Source: a bacterium (GTDB taxonomy: Bacteria > SAR324 > XYD2-FULL-50-16). From it: 64,000 nucleotides of DNA. Shown here piece after piece: positions 37,155 through 46,271 of the stretch (its first letter is position 1; every line of letters begins with the position of its first letter). The notes beneath the pieces were generated by a model, which had not been told where the DNA came from, searched no databases, and saw only the letters and a program-made list of their open reading frames with translations. Where the stretch lies: the NCBI GenBank assembly GCA_018829445.1, contig JAHJTV010000015.1:62001-126000 (forward strand), written 5' to 3'. The position numbers were made by a program, and so were the translations under genes.

Positions 37155-38426
37155 TTGATCATCTATTCTCAAGAAAAAACGAAAGTTTTATTATTCGCGA
37201 TCCATCTGAAATCAGAGCGGATCGATTCCACCGATGATTCCCTAAACGAGATGGAATCCCTTGCCAAAACACTCGACTTTGAAATTGTCGGCAGAGACTA
37301 TCAAACACGAGACAGACTGGACTCCCGCAGTTATCTGGGAACCGGTAAACTCAATACAATCAAACAATTTATTGAAGAAAACGAGATTGATCTTATCCTT
37401 TTTGATCGGGAGCTGAGTCCGAACCAGGGAAAGTTCATTGAATCCTATCTGAAATGTATGGTTTGGGATCGAACCCAGTTGATTCTTGAGATTTTTGCCG
37501 GTCATGCCCGAACGCCTGAATCCAGGGACCAGGTGGAACTGGCGCAGCTTAAATACATGCTTCCCAGACTGGTAGGATTGTGGGCGCATCTGGATCGGGA
37601 AAAAGGTGGAATTAATGCTTCCAAGGGGACCGGAGAAAAGCAGATTGCAATCGACCGCCAGTTAATTGCCAGACGAATCGCTCATCTGGAGAAGTCTCTG
37701 AAGAAGGTTGCCCGGGAAAGACAGACCCAGTCAAAAAACAGGGAGAACTGCTTCCAGGTTGGTGTGGTTGGATATACCAACGCAGGTAAAACTTCCCTTA
37801 TAAACCAACTGACCGGGGCGGGTCTGCTTGCAGAAGACAAACTGTTCGCAACTCTGGAGTCGGCAACTAGAATCCTGCCATCAAAAATAAAACCGGTTGT
37901 TTTAATCTCCGATACGGTCGGCTTTATTCGCAGCCTGCCGCATAACCTGATCGCTTCTTTTCGTTCGACCCTGTCCGTCGTAAAAAATGCAGATCTGTTG
38001 CTTCATGTGGTGGATGCCTCCAGTCCCAATATTGGGCAGCATATCGAAACGACGGAACTGGTGCTCAAAGAGATTGAAGCCCATACTATTCCCCGACTTC
38101 TTGTCTTAAACAAGATTGATCTGGTTTCGGAAAAGATGGACCGGTTGATTTTGGCGAAGTCTTATCCTGGATCCTTAATGGTTTCTGCTGAAGATAATGA
38201 AAAAATTGACTTGGTGAGAGAAGGAATAGAGACTCATTTTCAGCTCAATTTCACCAGGGATAATCTTTTGCTACCCTATGAGCGGGCCGATCTCTTGTCA
38301 AAATTATATCAGTTGGGGACAGTAGAAGAGGTGGAGTACGCCGAGGATGGTATTCATATTACCCATGCCATTAACCAGACCAACAAAAGGATTCTGACAA
38401 ATCTCCTGAAAGAGCAGGCGGGGTAA
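37155..38426 (+). CDS. hflX: GTPase HflX
   Basis: This 423-residue protein has the HflX N-terminal domain with SYLGTGKLNTI, the glycine-rich linker AHLDREKGGI near residues 143-152, and a G domain with G1 GYTNAGKT at 206-213, the DTVGF switch II and NKID. HflX is a ribosome-binding GTPase that splits stalled ribosomes. It follows fmt by 9 bases and probably shares its transcript. Start is TTG 37155. The C-terminal short domain is present, so it is full length. Confidence 0.94.
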   Translation: MIIYSQEKTKVLLFAIHLKSERIDSTDDSLNEMESLAKTLDFEIVGRDYQTRDRLDSRSYLGTGKLNTIKQFIEENEIDLILFDRELSPNQGKFIESYLKCMVWDRTQLILEIFAGHARTPESRDQVELAQLKYMLPRLVGLWAHLDREKGGINASKGTGEKQIAIDRQLIARRIAHLEKSLKKVARERQTQSKNRENCFQVGVVGYTNAGKTSLINQLTGAGLLAEDKLFATLESATRILPSKIKPVVLISDTVGFIRSLPHNLIASFRSTLSVVKNADLLLHVVDASSPNIGQHIETTELVLKEIEAHTIPRLLVLNKIDLVSEKMDRLILAKSYPGSLMVSAEDNEKIDLVREGIETHFQLNFTRDNLLLPYERADLLSKLYQLGTVEEVEYAEDGIHITHAINQTNKRILTNLLKEQAG

Positions 38427-38482
38427 GTTTGCCCTATGGCTTAAGAAGCATGTTCTCTCGGCCTGGAGTCTCAAGTTCACCG

Positions 38483-38602
38483 CTGTCATGCCGGATCCCC
38501 TGTCAAGCTGAGGACAGGCCTGATCCGGCATCCAGAGAAAATCTAATAAATAACAATGGATTCCGGGTCAAGCCCGGAATGACAGGTGTGACTAAACGTC
38601 CG
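38483..38602. repeat. REP-like repeat, variant with extra hairpin
   Basis: The first palindrome carries an extra CCTGTCAAGCTGAGGACAGG stem inside CCGGATC-GATCCGG; the second is GGATTCCGGGTCAAGCCCGGAATG. It lies between hflX and the convergent DUF2147 gene. The same variant form is the one interrupted by the 164-bp elements at 52663 and 54471. Confidence 0.8.
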
Positions 38603-38608
38603 TTAAAT

Positions 38609-39052
38609 TTACTTAACGCGATACCAGATTGAGGTTTTTCCGATAAAAAGAATATAGCCTTTTACGTTTAAAACATCCGGATCACCATCCTTAAACCACA
38701 TTTTGCAGTCATAAGTCTTGCCGCTTCGGGGGTCGTAGATATTTCCGTCTTCCCATTGATCATCATCAAATTCAAATCCCCAGACAAAATTCATTCCTAT
38801 CAATTTCTGATCTCTTTTTGTTTCGTCGGGGTTTTTGTCGTCAAGAGAATTCAGGTCTTCCAGCCAGCTGAATTTTCCGCAGTATTTATTTTCACATTTG
38901 TATATTTCCACCTGGGTTGCAGTTTCTTCTTGGGATTCGACTCTCCAGGTACCCAATACATCATCCGCCTGAACTGCGTAAACAGTTGTGATTCCAAAAA
39001 ATATAAAACAAACCATACAGATTGCTACCAGGATCTTCTTTGTCATAACCAT
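38609..39052 (-). CDS. DUF2147-type secreted protein
   Basis: This 147-residue protein has a signal peptide of about 25-30 residues ending near TVYAVQA, then a DUF2147 domain: LGTWRVESQ, YKCENKYCGKFSWLEDLN, KRDQKLIGM, WEDGNIYDPRSGKTYDC and ending IGKTSIWYRV. The family forms small periplasmic beta-barrels of unknown function, some implicated in fatty-acid or envelope stress. The gene stands alone between a REP-like element and a histidine-kinase gene. Confidence 0.88.
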   Translation of the reverse strand: MVMTKKILVAICMVCFIFFGITTVYAVQADDVLGTWRVESQEETATQVEIYKCENKYCGKFSWLEDLNSLDDKNPDETKRDQKLIGMNFVWGFEFDDDQWEDGNIYDPRSGKTYDCKMWFKDGDPDVLNVKGYILFIGKTSIWYRVK

Positions 39053-39236
39053 TTCCTCTTCAAATAATTTTAATTAAGGAACAAACTCTCCTTGTTCCAT
39101 CTCTCCCTGATTAAACAACACCGATTTTTACCCGGTCCAGCTTGAGCCCGGATAAGACAAAAATCGTTTGTTTTATATCTGATATTTAACTCTTAGGCAA
39201 GCGAATCATGGGATTTTTATGTAAATGTTGCGGTAG

Positions 39237-41342
39237 CTAGTTCTGTGGCTCCGTTGCTTTCAGGTAAATATCCAGACAGTAAACCACTTTTTTACAGAGA
39301 TTTTCCAGGATTTTCACCAGGTTTTCGATCCCGGTTGTGTTCCCTTGATTGCCCGCTTTCTCAAGTTGCAGACAGATATCAGCCATGGGCAAGGCGCCAA
39401 AGGTGATACAATTGGATTTTAAGGTGTGAGCTGTTCTTTCCAGATTCTCCGCATCGTTTGATGCAATCGCCTCGCGCAGAGAAACCATTCTCTCCGGAAT
39501 TTCCCGCAAAAACAGGTGGATCAAAGGATTCAGATCTCCAATGTTTTCTTGAAGCCGATCCAGCATATTCCAGTCAATGGTTTCGGCATCGCTTGTATAA
39601 TCTTCATTCCATTCACTTTTATCTTTTTCGCGAATGGAAATCCATCTGTTAAGAATCATATCGAGATCAGAACTGCAAACAGGTCTGGCCAGACAATCAT
39701 TCATCCCATGTTGCAGGCACTTGGTTCGATTTGAATCCAAAATGTGCGATGTCATCGCAATAACAGGTACACCATGATTGAGGACATTTGATCTTTCATC
39801 CCTGATTATCCTGGTAATCTCAAATCCATCGATATCGGGCATTTGAACATCTATCAATACAATATCAATTTCCTCTTGCTCAAGCAGTTCCAAAGCTTTA
39901 CTGCCACTGTCCAAAATCCGAATATTGTATCCTAATTTTTCAAGGGTGAGCAGCATCACGAGTTGATTAATCTTATCGGTCCCAATTGACAGGATTTTTA
40001 TGTTCTTTCTTTCCTCCATTCTTAATGGCTTAAGCTTATCGGAGACCCGGATAAGCTTTCTATTTTGAGGCAAACTCCCCTCTTCTGATTTTCTTCGATC
40101 AGATTGTTTTGCAAAACTCAGGGTAAACCAGAAAACGGATCCTTTCCCCTCCTGGCTTTCAAAACCGATCTGACCCTCCATGGCTTCGATCAACTGTTTT
40201 GAAATTACCAATCCCAAGCCTGTTCCTCCATATTTTCTTGTTAAAGAGGAGTCAACCTGGGAGAAGGATTCGAATAACAGATTCTTGTCTTTTTCCGGGA
40301 TTCCAATTCCCGTATCCTCAATAGAAAACTGTAAAATTGAAGATTCATCCCTATCTTTTATAAGCTTCACCGTAAGGGTTATTTTCCCCGTATCCGTATA
40401 TTTTATGGCATTACTGACCAGATTGATTAATACTTGGTGGATTCGGATGCTATCCCCTTTTAATAATTTGGGAATGGATTCTGAAATGGTTGTTTCGATG
40501 GACAGCTCCTTCTCTTCCGCCTTTTCCTTTAACTCTGACAGTACGGAATTAACAAGCTTTTTGACTTCAAATGGTCTGTCCTGCAACTCAATCCCGCCTG
40601 CATTAAGTTGTGAAAAATCCAGGATATTGTTAATTACCTCCAAAAAAGAGGTGGCGGATTTTTCGATGGTTGTCGCAAACTCTTTTTGCTGATCCGATAA
40701 ATTGGTGCTTAATAGCAGGTTTGTGATTCCCAGCACGCCATGCATTGGAGTACGGATTTCATGGCTGACATTTGCCAGAAAATCGCTTTTGACTTTATTG
40801 GATTTTTTTAATTGATTTTTCGTTTCCAAAAGGAGTTGTTTCATTCTTTCAAGCTGTTCTTCGGTGGAACTCTGGGCAGTGGCTTTGCAGCAGCACAAGG
40901 CAAGCTTGTCCATGAGCATGTCTGTAAATAGTTGGTATAACAAATATTTTGTGTCCTCAAGAGTAAATTCTGTTTTCTCAATTATGTCATTTATATCAAG
41001 GCAGAAAAGGTAAACGGGTGTGCCTGCAATCTCTGATGTAGTGTATGCCTTTTGCGTGATGAAACTCATGTCGCCAAACATATCACCCAGCCTTCTGAGT
41101 TTGAAAATGAGATTCCCATTGGAGTAAGTCGCAATTTCACCCCGGATCAGGAAATAAATTTGTGTTTCTACCTGGGATTCTTCTATTATTTTAGCATCGG
41201 AGGGAAAATGTCGTACTTTGAATAGTGGTGTTAAGCGACTTAACAACTCTTCCGGTAAACGGCTTAACAATCTGCTTTTACGGAGGCAGTCAACAATGGA
41301 TTGATGGTCACAAAACAATTGTTCAACGGGAACTTCACGCAT
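39237..41342 (-). CDS. Hybrid histidine kinase: cNMP-HisKA-HATPase-receiver-Hpt
   Basis: This 701-residue soluble kinase has, in order, a cyclic-nucleotide-binding-like domain (about 20-130), a coiled coil (about 160-182), HisKA with SHEIRTPMHG (His194), HATPase with NLVSNAIKYT, DTGIGIP and GGTGLGL (about 300-408), a receiver (about 447-567) with phospho-acceptor Asp498, and an Hpt domain with AHTLKSN (His639). The receiver lacks two standard residues: the acidic pair is Gly454-Thr455, and the Lys before the conserved Pro is Arg553. Phosphotransfer through it may be impaired. No membrane span or cognate regulator gene is nearby. A cNMP-type domain also occurs at 55583. Confidence 0.93.
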   Translation of the reverse strand: MREVPVEQLFCDHQSIVDCLRKSRLLSRLPEELLSRLTPLFKVRHFPSDAKIIEESQVETQIYFLIRGEIATYSNGNLIFKLRRLGDMFGDMSFITQKAYTTSEIAGTPVYLFCLDINDIIEKTEFTLEDTKYLLYQLFTDMLMDKLALCCCKATAQSSTEEQLERMKQLLLETKNQLKKSNKVKSDFLANVSHEIRTPMHGVLGITNLLLSTNLSDQQKEFATTIEKSATSFLEVINNILDFSQLNAGGIELQDRPFEVKKLVNSVLSELKEKAEEKELSIETTISESIPKLLKGDSIRIHQVLINLVSNAIKYTDTGKITLTVKLIKDRDESSILQFSIEDTGIGIPEKDKNLLFESFSQVDSSLTRKYGGTGLGLVISKQLIEAMEGQIGFESQEGKGSVFWFTLSFAKQSDRRKSEEGSLPQNRKLIRVSDKLKPLRMEERKNIKILSIGTDKINQLVMLLTLEKLGYNIRILDSGSKALELLEQEEIDIVLIDVQMPDIDGFEITRIIRDERSNVLNHGVPVIAMTSHILDSNRTKCLQHGMNDCLARPVCSSDLDMILNRWISIREKDKSEWNEDYTSDAETIDWNMLDRLQENIGDLNPLIHLFLREIPERMVSLREAIASNDAENLERTAHTLKSNCITFGALPMADICLQLEKAGNQGNTTGIENLVKILENLCKKVVYCLDIYLKATEPQN

Positions 41343-41437
41343 TTACTTTCAATCCTTAAAAATAGTTTACCAGGAAAACTGTATTCAGCACGATGGGGGT
41401 GAACTTAAATTTGCTATTAATTGTTAACAATTGACAA

Positions 41438-41802
41438 TTAACCATTATTCTTTCTTTTCAAAGTCGTTTTAATACTGGAGCCAATAATCCTGTTGAGCTC
41501 ATCACATTCGTTGAAAATTCTTTTTATCTTTTCATAAGCCAGCATGTTGCTCCTCTTAATAATCTCAAGCCATACTCCTGTTTCGTTTAATTCTTTAGAA
41601 ACGATTTTTAACTTGTGGATAAAATCCTTGGAACTCTCTGCCGAACGTGCTTCGGCGTAATTTGGGGCTGGAGATGTTCCGCTTCGAAGCATTGACCGGC
41701 GATATGTCTGCCACCTGAATCCTTGGGTAATTCCGAGCATAGTCTCATTACTTCGACTGCGAATTCAATAAGCCTTTCTTGGATGTCGTCGCCTTTTGCC
41801 AT
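41438..41802 (-). pseudogene. Four-helix-bundle protein, frameshifted
   Basis: Two overlapping minus-strand frames together make one protein of the four-helix-bundle family (relatives occur in 23S rRNA intervening sequences). The first begins MAKGDDIQERLIEFAVE at 41802 and keeps the family sequence to HIAGQ. The second resumes at LRSGTSPAPNYAEARSAES and continues to a stop at 41438. Joining them needs a single missing base near 41690. The family role is unknown. It could be a recent pseudogene or a sequencing error. Both halves keep good family sequence, which favours a recent event. Confidence 0.8.
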
Positions 41803-41910
41803 ATCGAAACGGTTAATTGTCAATTATTAATTATTAACGCTGGATGTTTTCAGATTCTGTGAACGCTTATGATTCATGGGGCTAAATTCAATACCTAACC
41901 CAGATCAAAT

Positions 41911-42090
41911 TCATAAGGTACTGAATGAGGACGATTTGAGCGTATAAATGGCAGCAGGGCGGTTTTTTACGAGATAGCCTTCCTCTTCGAAATACCTGGC
42001 GAAAAATGATTCAAAACCAACCATAGCAGGTGGGTTTGAATCCAGCAATCCCAATACCTGCCTGCTTTTGATAATAGATTGAAATATCAT
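41911..42090 (-). CDS. Small ORF, 59 residues, unknown
   Basis: A minus-strand frame of 59 codons runs from an ATG at 42088-42090 to TGA at 41911. The peptide (starting MIFQSIIKSRQVLG and containing FARYFEEEGYLVKNRPA) has balanced composition and looks coding. The frame is open upstream to a stop just inside the end of the phosphoesterase gene. No good ribosome site was seen, so it may be translated with the preceding gene or be the remnant of a larger protein. Confidence 0.35.
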   Translation of the reverse strand: MIFQSIIKSRQVLGLLDSNPPAMVGFESFFARYFEEEGYLVKNRPAAIYTLKSSSFSTL

Positions 42091-42124
42091 CTTAAATGAT
42101 TCAACTAGATCATAAAAAAGATTT

Positions 42125-42982
42125 CTAAATGAGAATTCTTTCTACGGTTGTTTTTTCACTGTTTATTTCAATTCTGTGAAACCCGGCCCATTCCCCTTCA
42201 AGATAACGGCAACATCCACCGCTGTTTATACATAAAAGATCTGCTTCCTCATCAGGTTTAAACATCCAGCTTTTATGAATGTGACCATGAAGGTAAAAAT
42301 CGATCTCACACCTTAAAAGAAATTGCTGCAGCTCCTTTTTTTTGGGGATCTCATGGAAATATCCTTCATGTTCATCCGGGGGAAGGAATGCAGGATAATG
42401 ACCAATTGCAACTTTTACTTTGTTTTTATGGTATTTTTTTAGAGTGTTTTCTATCGATTCTAAATTATTGAGGGTTTTTCCACGGGAGGAAAAGAAGTTT
42501 CTGGGGGTGGCCATATCGAGCTCAAGCAGAATGGTATTATCATCCAACTCGTAGATATTGGCCTCACTCTGATGAGTTGGATTTCGATTGTATGGCCAGC
42601 AGTCGCTGAAAAAGGTTCGAATGGGATCGGTGCCGGCACTCTCTCTAGTGTATCGATCATGATTACCGGCTGTTAACAGAACGTTTCCTTTTTGTATAAG
42701 TGGGGCAATTGCATCGCGGGCTTTTCTGAATTCCCTGTCAAGCGATAAGGTCGTCAAATCGCCTGAAATGACCAGGTAATCCCAATCTATCTCGTTCAAA
42801 CGGCTTAAAAGCCGGTACTTCAAAGTAGCTTCAAAGTGGTGACGACGCCTCAGATTATAATTCAACCAACCCAGGTGCTGCTTTGTGAAAAACCTGCCAT
42901 TCTCCCGCAGTCCTCTCAGTAAAGTCTGGTCATTTACAAAATGAATATCAGATATATGAACGAGGACAATGGGGTTTGTCAT
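42125..42982 (-). CDS. Calcineurin-like metallophosphoesterase
   Basis: From the ATG at 42980-42982 the product is 285 residues; the open frame goes 15 residues further. It has all the metal-binding blocks of the family: HISDIHF near the start, SGDLTT, AGNHDRYT, GHYPAF and HGHIHKS. This is the pattern of cytosolic cAMP/UDP-diacylglucosamine-type or general phosphodiesterases. The substrate cannot be assigned. It is isolated, followed by a small ORF and preceded by a REP-like repeat. Confidence 0.9.
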   Translation of the reverse strand: MTNPIVLVHISDIHFVNDQTLLRGLRENGRFFTKQHLGWLNYNLRRRHHFEATLKYRLLSRLNEIDWDYLVISGDLTTLSLDREFRKARDAIAPLIQKGNVLLTAGNHDRYTRESAGTDPIRTFFSDCWPYNRNPTHQSEANIYELDDNTILLELDMATPRNFFSSRGKTLNNLESIENTLKKYHKNKVKVAIGHYPAFLPPDEHEGYFHEIPKKKELQQFLLRCEIDFYLHGHIHKSWMFKPDEEADLLCINSGGCCRYLEGEWAGFHRIEINSEKTTVERILI

Positions 42983-43129
42983 GGTGTTTACAGGCTTAGT
43001 TAAAATACAAATATCATGGTTTACCAAATTCTTCAGCCAAAGTAATAATGGAGTGAGTAAATAGTAGTGTAAATTTGTCGTAAGGTTAAAAAACGAATAT
43101 TGTAACGGCCCAGAGTTTTTAATTTACTA

Positions 43130-43224
43130 CTGTCATGCCGGACTTGATCCGGTATCCAGAGAGATACGATGTAATAATCATGGATTCCAGGTCAAGCCCG
43201 GAATGACAAGCGTGATCTAACGTC
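43130..43224. repeat. REP-like repeat
   Basis: CCGGACTTGATCCGG and GGATTCCAGGTCAAGCCCGGAATG are joined by an AT-rich spacer. It fills part of the 366-base gap before xseB. The rest of the gap shows nothing else except the likely xseB promoter. Confidence 0.8.
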
Positions 43225-43348
43225 GATTAAATAGTAAAGATATTTCGCAAATCTCAAAAGATTGAGCTTTGATAGGGAAAAAACTGAACTACATTGATCG
43301 TCTTGTATTTTCCAACAGAAAACAAATGATATTTTAAGGGATAATTGA

Positions 43349-43567
43349 ATGGTGACAATGTTTGAAAAGAACCTGGAACAACTGGAGAAGATTGTAGAGT
43401 CTTTGGAAGATGGGACGGCTACATTGGATCAATCCTTGAAAGCTTTTGAGAAAGGGATCAAATTAAGCAAGGCCTGTCATGACGAATTGAATAAGGCTGA
43501 AAAAAAAATTGAGATTTTAATAAAAGAAAATGGGGAGATCAAGGGAAAGGAACCCTTTGAAGAATAA
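43349..43567 (+). CDS. xseB: Exodeoxyribonuclease VII small subunit
   Basis: This 72-residue protein has the XseB pattern: FEKNLEQLEKIVESLEDG, then TLDQSLKAFEKGIKLSKAC, a helical hairpin that binds the C-terminal helix of XseA. The complex degrades single-stranded DNA. An ATG at 43358 (MFEKN) is a possible alternative start. The gene for the large subunit xseA is not in the window, so the usual pairing is absent here. Its stop overlaps the lipoprotein gene. Confidence 0.92.
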   Translation: MVTMFEKNLEQLEKIVESLEDGTATLDQSLKAFEKGIKLSKACHDELNKAEKKIEILIKENGEIKGKEPFEE

Positions 43568-44549
43568 ACTGATTATATTGACTCTGGTTATGACCAGTAT
43601 GTTTCTGCAAGGTTGCTATGTTATTAAACAGGGAATGGGGCAGTTTAAATTGCAGTTTTCCCAGGTGCCGCTTGAGGAAGCAATTGAAAATGAACCAAAC
43701 GGGGAATATCGCAAACTCTTGGCAGCAGTTCCTGCAATCAAACAGTTTGCAGTTGAACAGCTTTGCCTGAAGTCAAATAAAAATTATACCAGCTATTATG
43801 CCACGCAAGACACGGGTGTATCATTTGTTGTAACTGCGGCCCCTAAAACAAAACTGGAACCGTATACCTGGTGGTTTCCTATTATTGGTTCTGTTCCCTA
43901 CAAAGGATTCTTTGACGAAGCAGAAGCCCTGGAGTTGGAGCAGGATCTTACTTCCCGAGGCTATGATACATACAGGTTTGCAGCCCCCGCCTATTCAACG
44001 TTGGGTTGGTTCAAGGATCCAATTACCACACCCATGCTTAAAAGGGGATATTTTGCGTTGGCATCAACCATTATTCACGAAATGGTTCACACCACCAAAT
44101 ACATTGAAGGGCAAGGTGATTTTAATGAGCAACTGGCTTCATTCATCGAATATAAAGGAGCACGTAGCTATTTTGAACAGAACAACCTTTTAGATGGAAA
44201 ACAGCTCCAAGACATTGAATCTTCGAGGCAGAATAGGATTCAGCTCTTAAACCTGATTCAAACCTATCTAAAAAATCTGGATGAACTTTATAAGAGTACA
44301 GCGGATGAAGCTGTAATTCTGGAGAAAAGGGAAGATGTTTTTGCCCGGTTGTCCGAAGAGATTGTCAGATTGTATCCCCATAACCCGAAAACCAACTGGA
44401 GGTTCAATAATGCCAGATTACTGCAATACAAGCGGTATGATGAAGATTCTCAACTATTGAACAATATCTGGGAGCAGAGTGATGGAGATTGGAAAAAGTT
44501 CTGGCAACTGGTGGAAAATTATACTGTCCAACAAGGGTGGGAAGGGTGA
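43557..44549 (+). CDS. COG4324-type predicted aminopeptidase, lipoprotein
   Basis: The likely start is TTG 43557, behind AAGGAA, giving 330 residues; ATG 43530 lies further inside xseB. The N-terminus is a lipoprotein signal (NKLIILTLVMTSMFLQGC), so Cys20 should be lipid-modified. YVIKQGMGQFKL follows it, typical for this family. The zinc motif IIHEMVHTTKY gives the HExxH site, with GQGDFNEQLASFIEYKGA probably supplying the third ligand. It is predicted to be a membrane-anchored metallopeptidase facing the periplasm. The substrate is unknown. Confidence 0.85.
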   Translation: MKNKLIILTLVMTSMFLQGCYVIKQGMGQFKLQFSQVPLEEAIENEPNGEYRKLLAAVPAIKQFAVEQLCLKSNKNYTSYYATQDTGVSFVVTAAPKTKLEPYTWWFPIIGSVPYKGFFDEAEALELEQDLTSRGYDTYRFAAPAYSTLGWFKDPITTPMLKRGYFALASTIIHEMVHTTKYIEGQGDFNEQLASFIEYKGARSYFEQNNLLDGKQLQDIESSRQNRIQLLNLIQTYLKNLDELYKSTADEAVILEKREDVFARLSEEIVRLYPHNPKTNWRFNNARLLQYKRYDEDSQLLNNIWEQSDGDWKKFWQLVENYTVQQGWEG

Positions 44550-44678
44550 TCAAGGTCTGCTAATCCGGCATGGGACGAATCCGGCAATAATTTGATAAAA
44601 CCGGTAGAAATATTTGATAAGAACATCTAGGATAGGGATAAACGTCAGCTTATTAACTTGTGAGTCTAAAATTCTCGT

Positions 44679-44761
44679 TGTCATGCCGGGCTTGACCCGG
44701 CATCCATGGATTATAAAATACTGCAATCATTATGGATTCCGGCTCAAGGCCGGAATGACAC
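44679..44761. repeat. REP-like repeat
   Basis: CCGGGCTTGACCCGG and GGATTCCGGCTCAAGGCCGGAATG form a divergent pair of palindromes. It is the only recognisable item in the 333-base gap between the peptidase gene and tatA, apart from the AT-rich stretch before tatA. Confidence 0.8.
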
Positions 44762-44882
44762 AATCTCTGTTCAGTATGATTCATAACTTCAGAAAAATAG
44801 AAGAGAACTTTTAGCTGTCAAATTGTTAAAAGAACAAGCGAGATTGGGTTTTAAAGATTAAACTGTAGATTAGAGGAGTGTT

Positions 44883-45089
44883 ATGATTGGTGGATTAGGT
44901 GTCGGTGAATTGTCAATTATATTGTGCATTGTGGTTGTATTGTTTGGTGCAGGTCGATTGGCTGGAATTGGATCTGGATTGGGGAAGGGAATTAAAAACT
45001 TCAAGAAAGAAATTAATCCCGATGATGCCAAAAAAGAGCTTGAGGATAAAGCAAAAGAAGAAGAATCAGATAAAAAAGAGTCTAAATAA
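44883..45089 (+). CDS. tatA: Twin-arginine translocase subunit TatA/E
   Basis: This 68-residue protein has one N-terminal membrane span (about 5-21), the [10 protein letters not shown] hinge, an amphipathic helix [12 protein letters not shown] and a charged Lys/Glu tail: the standard TatA architecture. It forms the pore part of the Tat system that moves folded proteins across the inner membrane. A GAGGAG-like site precedes the ATG. The genes tatB and tatC are not next to it, so it is an orphan tatA/E. Confidence 0.93.
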   Translation: MIGGLGVGELSIILCIVVVLFGAGRLAGIGSGLGKGIKNFKKEINPDDAKKELEDKAKEEESDKKESK

Positions 45090-45090
45090 T

Positions 45091-45128
45091 TTTCCGCTTG
45101 CAATGGCGCAACCATTGTCAAGCGGAAA
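45091..45128. terminator. Bidirectional terminator hairpin between tatA and the protease gene
   Basis: A stem of TTTCCGCTTG pairing with CAAGCGGAAA, extended by CAATGG/CCATTG across a one-base bulge, starts 2 bases after the tatA stop. A-rich and T-rich flanks allow termination from both sides; the convergent HtrA-like gene ends at 45141. Confidence 0.8.
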
Positions 45129-45140
45129 TCGGTTTTACGC

Positions 45141-46220
45141 TTAGTTCTCAGGAGCCGATAGTCTGATTTTAAATCTTAAGGTACGGTCATCGCGGTTGGT
45201 CTCAACTGTTACCGTATCTCCCGGTTTGTATTTTTCCAGGGCAAGATAGAGATCATTCTGATTTCGGATATCATACTCATCGATCTTGACAATGATATCA
45301 CCCAGGAGGATGTTACCGCTCCGATCCCTGCTAATTCCTCTCAGTCCTGCCTTGTAAGCCGATAGATCGTTTGCCACTTCCAACACAATCACACCGTTAA
45401 TCCGGTATTGCCTTGCGATTGAATCATCCAGGATACTGATTCCAATGATGGGGCGCATGATACGGCCATGTTCAATCAGTTGAGGGACAACTTTTAAAAC
45501 CGCATTTATGGGAATTGCAAATCCGACACCGGAGCTGGCACCGCTCGGGCTGTAAATCAAAGTGTTCACACCAATCAAGGTGCCCCTTGAATCAAGCAGT
45601 GGACCGCCTGAATTTCCAGGATTTATGGCAGCATCAGTCTGAATAAGCCCCTCAATTCTTCTACCTGAAATCTCTATTTCTCTGCCCAATGCACTGATTA
45701 CTCCTACCGTAAGTGTTGTATCCAGTCCAAAAGGGTTTCCGATGGCCAGGACTTTCCGCCCGACCTCCAACATGCTGGAATCACCCGGAATTACCGGGAA
45801 AAGCTTATTGGCGGGAGCATCGATCTTTAAAACAGCCAGATCTTTACTGGGTGCAATACCGACGATTTCCGCCTTCCAACTGCTGCGATCCCAAAGAGTG
45901 ATGTCCACCTTACTGGCTGCTTCGATGACGTGGTAATTGGTGACCACCAGACCATCTTTGTTCCAGATGAACCCGGTCCCAGACCCGGCCGGGATCTCAT
46001 GGATATTCAGAGTAAAAAAATCACGACGGAGTCTGGAATTGGTAACATAAACAACGGACTTGCTTGTTTTGCTGAAGATATCAATATTATTCCTTTCATC
46101 CGGTGTCAGGTTTGAGGTACTGCTATCTGACAATGCCGGCAGATTAAACCCTACCAGGGCAATGATCAAAGTTGAGAACAGAACGAAAAAGATTATTATC
46201 CTTCTTTTTCCCACAATCAT
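45141..46220 (-). CDS. HtrA/DegP-type serine protease
   Basis: I start at the ATG at 46218-46220, which has an excellent AGGAGGAG site, giving 359 residues. An N-terminal hydrophobic span (about 7-25) acts as anchor or signal. The trypsin-like domain has TNYHVIE (His97), SKDLAVLK (Asp127) and GNSGGPLLD (Ser204). A single PDZ domain occupies about 250-355. The one-PDZ layout is like DegS or small HtrA proteins, so an envelope-stress-sensor or periplasmic quality-control role is likely. The gene follows typA with about 50 bases between them. Confidence 0.93.
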   Translation of the reverse strand: MIVGKRRIIIFFVLFSTLIIALVGFNLPALSDSSTSNLTPDERNNIDIFSKTSKSVVYVTNSRLRRDFFTLNIHEIPAGSGTGFIWNKDGLVVTNYHVIEAASKVDITLWDRSSWKAEIVGIAPSKDLAVLKIDAPANKLFPVIPGDSSMLEVGRKVLAIGNPFGLDTTLTVGVISALGREIEISGRRIEGLIQTDAAINPGNSGGPLLDSRGTLIGVNTLIYSPSGASSGVGFAIPINAVLKVVPQLIEHGRIMRPIIGISILDDSIARQYRINGVIVLEVANDLSAYKAGLRGISRDRSGNILLGDIIVKIDEYDIRNQNDLYLALEKYKPGDTVTVETNRDDRTLRFKIRLSAPEN

Positions 46221-46271
46221 AACTCCTCCTTTATTAATGATATACAATACAAGCCTGGCCATTAATCAGGA

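Noticed and set aside
44614..44814. 66-codon frame over the REP-like repeat at 44679
   Set aside because: The peptide is mostly a translation of the repeat, as also seen for the frames at 38429 and 52784.
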